From Lasiosphaeris hirsuta (lineage: Eukaryota; Ascomycota; Sordariomycetes; Sordariales; Lasiosphaeriaceae): 64,000 bases of DNA. Position numbers and translations under genes: made by a program. Below are positions 56,083-64,000 of the stretch, piece after piece (the stretch's first letter is position 1; each line of letters begins with the position of its first letter). The notes under the pieces are model-generated. The model was not told the origin of the DNA and did not search any database. It saw nothing but the letters and a program-made list of their open reading frames with translations. The stretch is from contig JAUKUA010000002.1 of NCBI GenBank assembly GCA_030549175.1, forward strand, positions 6,262,001-6,326,000, read 5' to 3'.

Positions 56083-56678
56083 TAGTGTATTTAATAGCTT
56101 TAGACTCTAAGTAGTAGCTTAGGAGCCTGTAGAATTTCTTATAGGCGGCCTTAGTAGATCTACGCTTTCGAGCGCTTTTTAACAGTATCCCTTTCTTTGT
56201 TTTGACGCGTGTGTGGCGGGCTAGAAAGGGGTCTACCCAACGATAGCTAAGGGGCTCGAAAACGCCTCCTTCTGCGAGTATCCTTTGTGCCATTCTAGTG
56301 ATCTGGGCTTTGCTTGGAGGGCACGTAGAAGCTTCCTCATTAAGGTACCACTCAACGAGGTAGGTCTCCTCTTTAGGAGAGAGCCTCCTAACGGCTAGTT
56401 TGTTGGCCTGCCTGCTGGTAGAGCCGTTGATACGTGCACTGAGGGCGGCCTGGGAGATTCCAAACCTCCCGGCTGCAGTGTGCTGTGTGGCTCCCTGATT
56501 AACCTCATCGATGGCCGACGTAACATTCTGTTCATGCACAGTAGTCATCTCGAATTTGGTGTATTTTGACGTAGAATTGAAGGAATGGTGGTGGTTGGAA
56601 AGAGGGGGGTTGTCGTTTGTTGATGTAGGAGATAATGATCGGCGGTGGGGTGGATCGGTTGTGGGGTCGCGACTTCTA

Positions 56679-59600
56679 GGTACCTAGAATGCTTACCTCG
56701 AGCTCGAAAAAGATGTTAGCCGTGTTCAGAACGTTCATGGTAGCAAAGGAGGAACTAGAAAAGGGGGAAGAAAATACCCTAGGCGTGAAGAAGAAGCAGA
56801 ATAGGCGGCGGCCTATGAGTCGCCCTGTTCTGCACCACCCTGCTCATCTGTATCGCAGTATCCGATGTGTTGGGCACCAGGGCCGAGAGGCTTTTCGTTC
56901 TGTCATACCCTAATTCTCACTGCATCTTGACACGAGGCCTTGCAGACAGCAAGAGTACCCTTGCGGCCCTCAGCAGGGAAACAGGTCCAATCATGGATAG
57001 ACGTCTAGCACATTTGTTGCCCCTACGTATTCTCCTGTGTTACCCTCAGAATGCGGTTGCCGCAATTACCGCCGCACCGTGGTAGACACGTCAGGTCGAG
57101 ACCGTCTCCACACTGCTTATACGCTGGGAAATAGCGAATGCCTCCAGGTCTGTGTGCGGGGGGAACGCGATGTGGGATCATGTCCATCCAATGGGGGGCA
57201 TCGGAGCTGCTGAGCTTAGGGCCCATATGAATCGACCGATTTTCGCGTGTGGAACTCACATTCGCAATCGCCAGTCTCTGCTCTTCAACCCCCCGTTGCG
57301 AGAACAATTCCCTGCATTTCCACTCCCCGATCCACAAAAATTTGCATCGCCAGTCCTGCTCGTCTTCCAGCCATGCACCGTCCGTCAATCTTTAGGAGTA
57401 AACCTCAGAGGGCCGGTCGAGACAACTTTCAGGGGTCGGGGTATACGCTCCCCGCCACCCAGACCGAGACTGTCCAGGAACCTGTCGTCCCAGAGCCGAT
57501 GGCTATCGAGCAGTCCGCAGGTACGCCAGAACCTGTGCTGGCCACACCCGAGCCACAAAAAGCGGTAGAGTGACACCACCTCCAACGGATATGCGTCGGG
57601 CCCAAGACTCGGGAACCATTGCTGACTGTTCTCTCATCACAAGAGCATCATCATTCAAGACCTCCAGCGAGGTGGCAAAGTCAACACCTCTTTTGCGCCG
57701 GTGGGTTGTAGAATTAGGTTGGGCGGTCCTGTTGTCATCGGTGGGTTGCTGCTTTCTCAGGCTGGGCCTGTCCTCGTCTTCCTTCCGGCCTGCGCTAACA
57801 ACGGAGCGTCTTCTTTGGGGGCTTGGTGCAGGAGTCGTTCGGCCCGAGGTAGGTTGTTCTGCAATGATGGACAACATGTCGTTGACGTGGCAGACGTTGA
57901 TACAAAGGCACAGACCATGATGAAGCGCGAGACAGCCGCGCCGAGCCCTGCGCAGGCGGCCAACGAGAAAAGGAATCTTGTGAGTTTTTGTTCCTTCTTT
58001 TCTCCCTCCATTGTTCTTTTAATGCTGTGTGCTAATGAATCGCGATAGACTCCCCCGGTCTCGATCGAGATTGAAAAGCTCAACGACGAGGCCGAGGTTG
58101 AGGAGGCATGTGCACCGATAGGGTGCGATGTCGAGCTGGTCTCATTGTATATCGGGCGGCACTGATGCTTTTGCTCAGCAGCGCAAACGTGGACTCTGCG
58201 GCACGGATACAAGAACGATCCGAATGTTGGGCGACAGTACATGGGCTCGGGAGGTGTCTAGCGAGCGCCGACGGTCATTTGGGTCCTAGGCCTTGTATGA
58301 CAGCTGTTCCCGGGTGTTGTTGCAGCGGGGCCGTCTTTAGTGCTGCACTCTCAGTCGTTAGCAAATTCCTCTTCATCAGATGTCTCTAAATAAATCTCAG
58401 TCTCAGATTGGCATTGCTACCAAGACATTTCCACTGTAACTCCTGGGTATCCCATGTGATTTGTACCAGTTGCTACGCGGTTAAAATTAGGGACAACATG
58501 TCGCAAGACGATCTCTTAAAAAGGGGGGGAAAAGCGGTCGGCGCTTTGTCTCGATTCGTGCTGCTTTGGCTTTTTTTACCCCCTCCTAAAGTGGTTGGAT
58601 CCCGAGGTTTGACACAATTCGTACTTGCGTGGAGTTGTGCCACGAAAAGAGTTGCTCGCTTTGCCAAGGGCCTGATGCACACCCCAATTAGGCCCTCGAC
58701 CCACCGAGCTAAAGTCACCCTTTTTAAAGCCTCGGGGACCACGGTCGTCGGACCGATCTAGGCCGAAATACGCGCTGATGCATCTTCCAGATCGCACCTA
58801 TTACGGTAATCCAACTTTCGAAATACACCGAATTCGACCGTTTAGAGCTCGATCCGCCAGTTTAGACTACCTAGCACCTGAAATTACAGATGCCACAGGG
58901 TCAATAAACAAACATATATAACCCTAACCCCCAGAGCAGGCTCTAGCACAGGCCAATGGTAATATCTAGACTGACCCACTTCGCGCAAATGTCACTTTTT
59001 AGTAAGGTAATTTGCTAAGCCGCCGGTTAGGGTGTGGATCAGGGTTCAAGGTATCTAGAATTTATCGATGTAACCCGTGACTTGCCTATGTCTGTCTTAT
59101 GCAGCGCCAACGTTTGGCCATGACCACGTCAACTGATTCTAGCAATGCTGCAAGCCGTGCAGACCTATAAGCCAGGGAGCTTGCGAGATCCGACACGGCG
59201 CCACCTCACTATACCCATAACGGTCTACAGCGCATCATCCCACTGGAACCCGCAGCATTCAGTAATGGAATTACCTAACCCTTTGGTTGCGCGGGCGTTG
59301 CGAATGCCAAGACGTCTGAGCTTTTCTCGGCCTTGTACTTCGTCAGTAACTCCCTGGCAAAGAGAAACAGTGACTTCAAGATCAAGAAGATAGCCCACCG
59401 ATTGGCCGGCCAACAATTCATCCAGACAGACCCAACCAGAGGTGCATGATTGTCGCTCTTTCGCACCGAGCTGGATTCACAAGCCCTGTACCTACCTTAG
59501 GTTGTGCCGCCTTGTATTGTGGCTGAGCGCCGCGGTAGGCTACCCACAACCTCTCTTTACCCATAAATGATTGGTAGGACTTTGGTGAGCCGCAGAGTAT

Positions 59601-60097
59601 GTGGAGCAAGGTGTTTTTCGTGAATGGTGCCCGACGATGAACTCCGGCATTCTCGAGGCACACCACCCACCCCGCTCGAGCACTCAGTGGACTTGGTAGA
59701 AGTCAATTACGTAGATAGTGCGCTGCGATGCAGCACCAAGTCATTATTGTGGCAACAACACTGCGTTGAGCAGGGGATTTTCCTCTTCTACGAATTATGA
59801 TACTCAATCTTGTATTGTGTGTTCAGGGCCAAGGGGGGGTGCAGGTGTATGTATGTACCGCCCCCGATGAGCAAGCTGGAGAGTATGCCCTGTTTGCCAT
59901 CTGTACCTTGCAGAACCTCGGATCTCGTGCATTCCCGTTCAGAGCCTTCCTCGGCTCTTGCAGAGCCTCTCGTTTCCGCTCAGTACCTTGCTGTTCAGAG
60001 CCCGCGCCTCATCTCGCACGCCTTTTTCTTTCTGCTCGGTCAACGTATTTGCCCTCCGACACGCACAAACTAAACGTCGAGGTTCCGCAGCTTCACC
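56679..60097. other. Region between the transposons and NLR copy 2
   Basis: It contains coding-like but unassigned stretches: plus 57373-57573 (MHRPSIFRSKPQRAGRDNFQ), minus 57503-57877 (RGVDFATSLEVLNDDALVMR), and a spliced-looking plus end (57916-57978 with donor GTGAGT, then 58049-58165 after GATAG, containing SIEIEKLNDEAEVEEA). They conflict in strand, so no gene model is offered. 58400-59700 holds short ORFs without homology. The last 160 bp before the NLR start carries three CAGAGCC motifs (59940, 59961, 59996). Confidence 0.3.
59940..60002 (+). promoter_or_regulatory. CAGAGCC motif triplet upstream of NLR copy 2
   Basis: Exact CAGAGCC occurs at 59940, 59961 and 59996, 96-158 bp before the ATG at 60098, with GGCTCT between them. 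The same core forms the cluster upstream of NLR copy 1. Function unknown. Confidence 0.45.
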
Positions 60098-63096
60098 ATG
60101 GATCCGGTGTCGGCGATAGGGTTAGTGGCCAACGTCACACAGTCGCTCAGCACCGTCGTAGTCCTCGTCAAGTACGTGAACGAGGTGAGGAGCGGGTCGG
60201 AAGATCGGGCCTGGCTGGCGCGAGAAGTCGCCAGTATGGTTGCCATCATGACCGAGCTGCGCTACGACATGGACGAGTTCGACCTCTCGCTTCCTCGGTT
60301 CTCGGCCCTGCGCTCTCTCGCCGCCCCGGGCGGATTGCTTGGCGAGTTCGAGCTGGCTACCAAGCAACTTACGCGGAAGCTGAAGCGGACCGGTCATCTG
60401 TCCAAGGTTTTCCGGTCGCTGAGCTGGCCCTTGGACAGACAGGAAGTCGGAGAGATCATCTCCTCTCCCTGATCGAACGGCTCAAGAGTGCCATCACTTT
60501 TTCTCTACAAAAAGATCAGATGTGAGCCCCCTCCCCACAAGTCTTTGGGGAAACCGAGTGCTAAAAGGATCTTCGGCTCATCAGGCGGTTGACTGTGAGT
60601 CTCAACGCAGCTCTTACGGACCTTAAGGACAACATGGCGGTTGAACAAATAGGTGGGGGTCCATTCCAACCCGTGTTCGATGCTTTTTCTAATTGCTGTT
60701 GAAAGATCGGAAACGCCAGGCAGTCCTGAGCTGGATTTCGGGCCTCAATTTTTGCAAGAGACAAAGTGATTATCTAGCAAGGAGTCATGCTGGAACGGGA
60801 GAGTGGTTCCTAAGACACAAGACTTTCCAATCCTGGTCGAGTGGGGATCCTCGGACATTCTGGTGCTACGGGTAACGTATGTCACATCTGCACCATGCTG
60901 CTGTTTCACTCCCAAGATTCGCTGACATGCTCTGAAGCCGGGTCTGGCAAGACAATTCTCATGTATGTTTACTCTCGCTTTCCCAGCTGCTCCTGGTCTT
61001 GGCCCTTTTGCCTGCTAACCATATATACATTCTTCCTCTTCTAGGTCACTCACGATCAATAGCCTTCTACGCCGATTCGGAAACCATGCCAGCGTGGCAT
61101 ACATCTACTTTAACTACAAAGAACAAGAGACACAGACGGTGGAAAACATGATGGCCAACCTACTCGAGTAGCTGGTTAGGGCGAACCCGGTCATCAGCCC
61201 CGAGATCAACGCCCTTTTCAATCTGTACAAGAGCCAAGGGGGATTGCGGCCATCTTTCGGCGAGCTGTCGGAGATGCTGCAGTCGTAGGTCGCTCGGCAC
61301 CCCAAGATATTTATCCTGATCGATGCACTGGACGAGTGCTCGAGCGAGAATGGGGCGATGGACAAGTTCGTCAACGGGATCCGACCTCTACGAAACAGGG
61401 TGCACCTGCTGATTACCTCTCGGCTCTCGGCCTCTCTCTCGGCAGATTTGGGAAACGACCTACAGATGGAGATACGCGCATCCGACAGCGATGTCAAACT
61501 TTACCTCGAGAACCGGGTGGAAAAGGAGGACCGGCTCGGCCGTCTCCTCGGAACCGACGCGGACTTGCGCTCCACCATCGCCGATCGGATCACGAAAAAC
61601 GTACAGGGCATGTGAGTTATGCTTCCTATTCTCAAAACACGCGATGCATAGGCCCCTATGTCTCTAACACTTGCCTCCTTGACAGGTTCCTCCTCGCACA
61701 GCTCCAGATGGATCACGTAGCCAAGAAAAACAATAAGCGCGATGTCCGAAAATCGCTCGACAACCTCCCCCACCATCTAGGGGATATGTACGAAGCAGCT
61801 TGGCAACGCATCTGGAAGCAGAGCCCCGACGACGTCAACCTGGCGGTGCGACTCCTCTCCTGGGTCATCTACGCCAAGCGCCCCCTGACTCGGGTCGAGG
61901 TGCAGCACGCCCTGGCCGTCGAGCCGGGCGACACGGCACCCGACGAAGAGGGCATGTCGGAAGAGGACATTGTCATCTCGATCTGCGCCGGCCTCGTCAC
62001 GGTCGATCGAGAGAGCTCCGTCGTCCGTCTCGTCCACTATACCGCACAAGAGTATTTTGAGACCGCCTTCGCGGACCGTCTCTCTCAGTTCCAGACCGAC
62101 GTAGCGGCCACCTGTGTAACGTACCTGTCGTTTAGCAGTGTCATGGATGCCCGAAGCGGTGGGCTGGAGAGTCACCTTAAGCAGTATGCTCTCCTGCCCT
62201 ACGTTGCGCGGTACTGGGCGGATCACGTGCGGGAGGTCGAAGCTGAGGCGACGCTGAAAGAGTCTGCGCTCGGATTCCTCACCGACGATGCCAAGAGAGT
62301 GTCTTGGTATCGGGTATCCTACCGCATCAAGCACGGCTTCGAAATCAACGCCAGCTCGTTGGCCAAATACACGGCGCTGCACGCGGCATCCCGCCTCGGC
62401 CTGTCCGGAACCGTGACATCGTTGCTGCTCCGGCCGGATGTCGACGTCAACGCCCTGGATATGCGGGGAGACACCCCCCTACACGCGGCAGCAGCAGAGG
62501 GGCAGGAGGCCGTCGTCCAGATCCTCCTGCAGCGCCCCGACATCAGCGCCGACGCCTTGAGCCGCGGCGGGCGGACGCCGCTAGCTCTAGCGGCGGAGAA
62601 CGGACACGCTGGCGTCGCCCACATGCTGCTGCAGAGGACAGACGTCAATCCGAACCGGATCGAAGGCAAGGGTCGTGGTGTCCGTGCGGGAGAGGCGCCG
62701 CTCTGGAGAGCGGCAGATCGAGGCCACCATAATGTCGTCAGGGTGCTTCTCGCCCGCCCCGAGATCGACATCAACGCGCGCGACGTCCGATCCGGGGAGA
62801 CGGCTCTCTGGCGGGCGGCCGACCATGGGTATACCGAGGTGGTGAAGGAGATCCTACGGAGCCCAGCCGTAGACGTCAACATCGGCGACAAGCGTCACGA
62901 GACGTCGATCCAACGGGCTGCTCTGCACGGATATGATGCTGTCGTGGAGCTGCTTCGGCAACGTGAGACCGTGGTTGACCCTCCGACACTGTCAGAGGAG
63001 AGAGCCAGGAGGACAATCACACCCCCTGCGGTGATTGACGCTGAACAGCATCAGATCGTCAAACATGGAATGTTGCCGGTGATGTGCGCCGGCTGA
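60098..63096 (+). pseudogene. NACHT-ankyrin NLR-like gene, copy 2 (stops plus one frameshift)
   Basis: A paralogue of the minus-strand copy at 44-47 kb, facing away from it. Exons: 60098-60521, 60585-60652, 60706-60876, 60938-60962, 61045-61611, 61686-63096. Exons 2, 3 and 4 match the other copy in length exactly (68, 171, 25 nt). The N-terminus is MDPVSAIGLVANVTQSLSTV; Walker A PGSGKTIL spans exons 3/4; Walker B is FILIDALDE, then HLLITSRL. The winged-helix-like region (LLSWVIYAKRPLTRVEVQHA) is followed by about six ankyrin repeats (GDTPLHAAAAEGQEAVVQIL and others), ending near 63096. Lesions: a 1-nt frameshift near 60461-60472, TAA at 60873 (where the other copy has CAG), TAG at 61169 (where the other copy has CAG) and TAG at 61286. 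From exon 6 on, the frame is open for 470 codons, so decay is recent or the 3' part is spared. Confidence 0.87.
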
Positions 63097-63146
63097 AGCC
63101 TGTGTCGGCCTCCCCGCCCTTGATACGCTCGAGGGATTTGATACTT

Positions 63147-63345
63147 GTTAGCTAAGGAACTGGCAAGGCTCTTGGTATATGGTGTTATTGTTATTGTTGC
63201 CATCAGCTAAAGAACACGCGAGGCTCTTGGTATGCTATGGTGTTGTTATTGCTGTTAACTAAAGAACTGGCGATACTTGTCAGCTAAAGAACTAGCAAGG
63301 CTCTTAGGATATAGTGTTGTTGCTGATATTACCTTAGGTACCTAC
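63147..63345 (+). repeat. Degenerate tandem repeat downstream of NLR copy 2
   Basis: Three to four degenerate copies of a unit of about 50 bp beginning AGCTAAAGAACTGGCAAGGC and ending in a TGTTATTG-rich part (starts near 63152, 63207, 63259, 63283). Confidence 0.7.
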
Positions 63346-64000
63346 GGTAGCTTACTTTCCAGGTTCAAGGATATCGACGGCCATCATGACCGCAGCAGCA
63401 GCTATACTTGATAGGGGTTAGGGGGCTAGCCCAGTAGTATTTTGTCAGGGTTTATCCTTACCCAGGTTGCCACAGCTGTGTATAAGGAGCCACAGGCTGG
63501 CCTGCGACTCCCACGTAGCTACTTCTTCATAGTTCATTACAACATACTTCCACGCAGTCAGAGCTCTTGGAACGACAACGTCGCCAGTGCAGTGCACTTC
63601 TCCACGAGCTACTGTGAGCGCTCAGGCTTCACGGTCAATCGGGTTTGGGATTCCGGCGGCCATAGGTGCCATCTATAAGGGTCACCAATGGCTTCGGAAG
63701 AGGCGGCGGGGATAGTGCCATCCTGTAGATTTAGGGAGAGTGAACCACCGGCATCTTACACTGAATGAGTTGGCTGCAGAAGGCATGCAAAAAAACGATG
63801 AAAGTATATGAATTGAAGTAGTAACCAGAGGACCGAAAAAGCGCGAGAGCGCGACTAAAGTACTTATAACAAAAGAGGGTATATGTGCTAGGGGAGTGTG
63901 GTGCCCGTAGGGGACAACACCTGGAGCGCGCCGGCGGGGCGACCCGGGGACCCACTGTTCCAGTAATCAACCTTAACGTGCCCTGCGTTTACACCTACTC
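63346..64000. other. Right end of window, no gene recognised
   Basis: Only short ORFs without family features (plus 63442-63678; minus 63731-63970). A gene could begin beyond the window. Confidence 0.3.

Larger units (their letters stand above)
53065..56548 (-). pseudogene. Outer transposase gene (DDE_1/pogo), interrupted and stop-ridden
   Basis: Removing the nested element and one TA gives 543 codons in a single frame from MTTVHEQNVTSAIDEVNQGA (56548) to LRQAEEM (stop 53065-53067). Domain order: psq-type helix-turn-helix (FGISQAALSARI), CENP-B/Tc5-type HTH (LSPKEETYLVEWYLNEEAST), DDE catalytic core and a C-terminal coiled-coil-like tail (IALLEAENERLKEDL). The insertion splits AIKYT|N. Eight in-frame stops (TAA or TAG) but no net frameshift occur in the DDE part. 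The expected third catalytic Asp (QPLD) reads QPLN, a GAC to AAC change. The gene is dead; the pattern fits RIP. Confidence 0.88.
52943..56676 (-). mobile_element. Outer pogo/Fot-like DNA transposon, split by a nested element
   Basis: A Tc1/mariner-superfamily element of about 1.88 kb without the insert. Its 42-bp terminal inverted repeats (52943-52984 and 56635-56676) start GAAGTCGCGACCCCACAACC and differ at one base. TA target duplications lie at 52941-52942 and 56677-56678. Size, TA duplication and gene content fit the fungal Fot group. It contains a complete nested transposon at 54230-56082. Confidence 0.92.

Noticed and set aside
56085..56548. Stand-alone small HTH gene
   Set aside because: The ORF is only the 5' part of the outer transposase; its last 40 codons or so read into the nested element.

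Overview
The window is nuclear DNA of a filamentous ascomycete. The evidence is short (50-80 nt) introns with GT(GC)..AG borders, ascomycete orthologues (Ski2, Csm3/Swi3, the 21 kDa subunit of complex I), an AA9 lytic polysaccharide monooxygenase with a CBM1, NACHT-ankyrin NLR-like genes, and Fot/pogo-type transposons whose decay is by stop codons only, in the style of repeat-induced point mutation (RIP). The protein style (LPMO signal peptide, complex I subunit) suggests Sordariomycetes, possibly Chaetomiaceae; the species cannot be named from the sequence.

Left part (1-30 kb), conserved core: SKI2 (minus, cut by the window edge, one apparent 1-nt frameshift); CSM3/SWI3 (minus), divergent from NUO-21/NUXM (plus) over a 397 bp shared promoter; an AA9-CBM1 LPMO (minus) with a damaged 5' splice site; a single-exon F-box/WD-like protein (plus); a gene-poor stretch of about 12 kb with poly-G tracts, many CAATTG sites and one weak small secreted ORF; then a SWIRM-domain protein (plus) and an SDR oxidoreductase (minus) with a GC-AG intron.

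Middle part (30-40 kb), accessory: degraded coding remnants including an ankyrin relic, a GMC oxidoreductase with a minisatellite in its first intron, an MDR-family reductase, the orphan first exon of an MpaB-like oxygenase, and a fragment of a fungal membrane protein. SDR, GMC, MDR and MpaB-like genes lie within 10 kb, but no biosynthetic backbone enzyme is present.

Right part (40-64 kb), repeat island: two paralogous NACHT-ankyrin genes face away from each other (minus, start 47338; plus, start 60098). Three of their internal exons have identical lengths (68, 171 and 25 nt). Both are broken by in-frame stops, and the plus copy also by one frameshift. The 12.8 kb between them holds LTR-like remnants, unexplained relics and one pogo-like transposon inserted inside the transposase gene of another. 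Both transposons have clear terminal inverted repeats and TA target duplications, and each transposase stays in one frame but carries six or eight stops. The picture is an allorecognition-type NLR locus in a RIP-processed repeat island next to conserved housekeeping genes.
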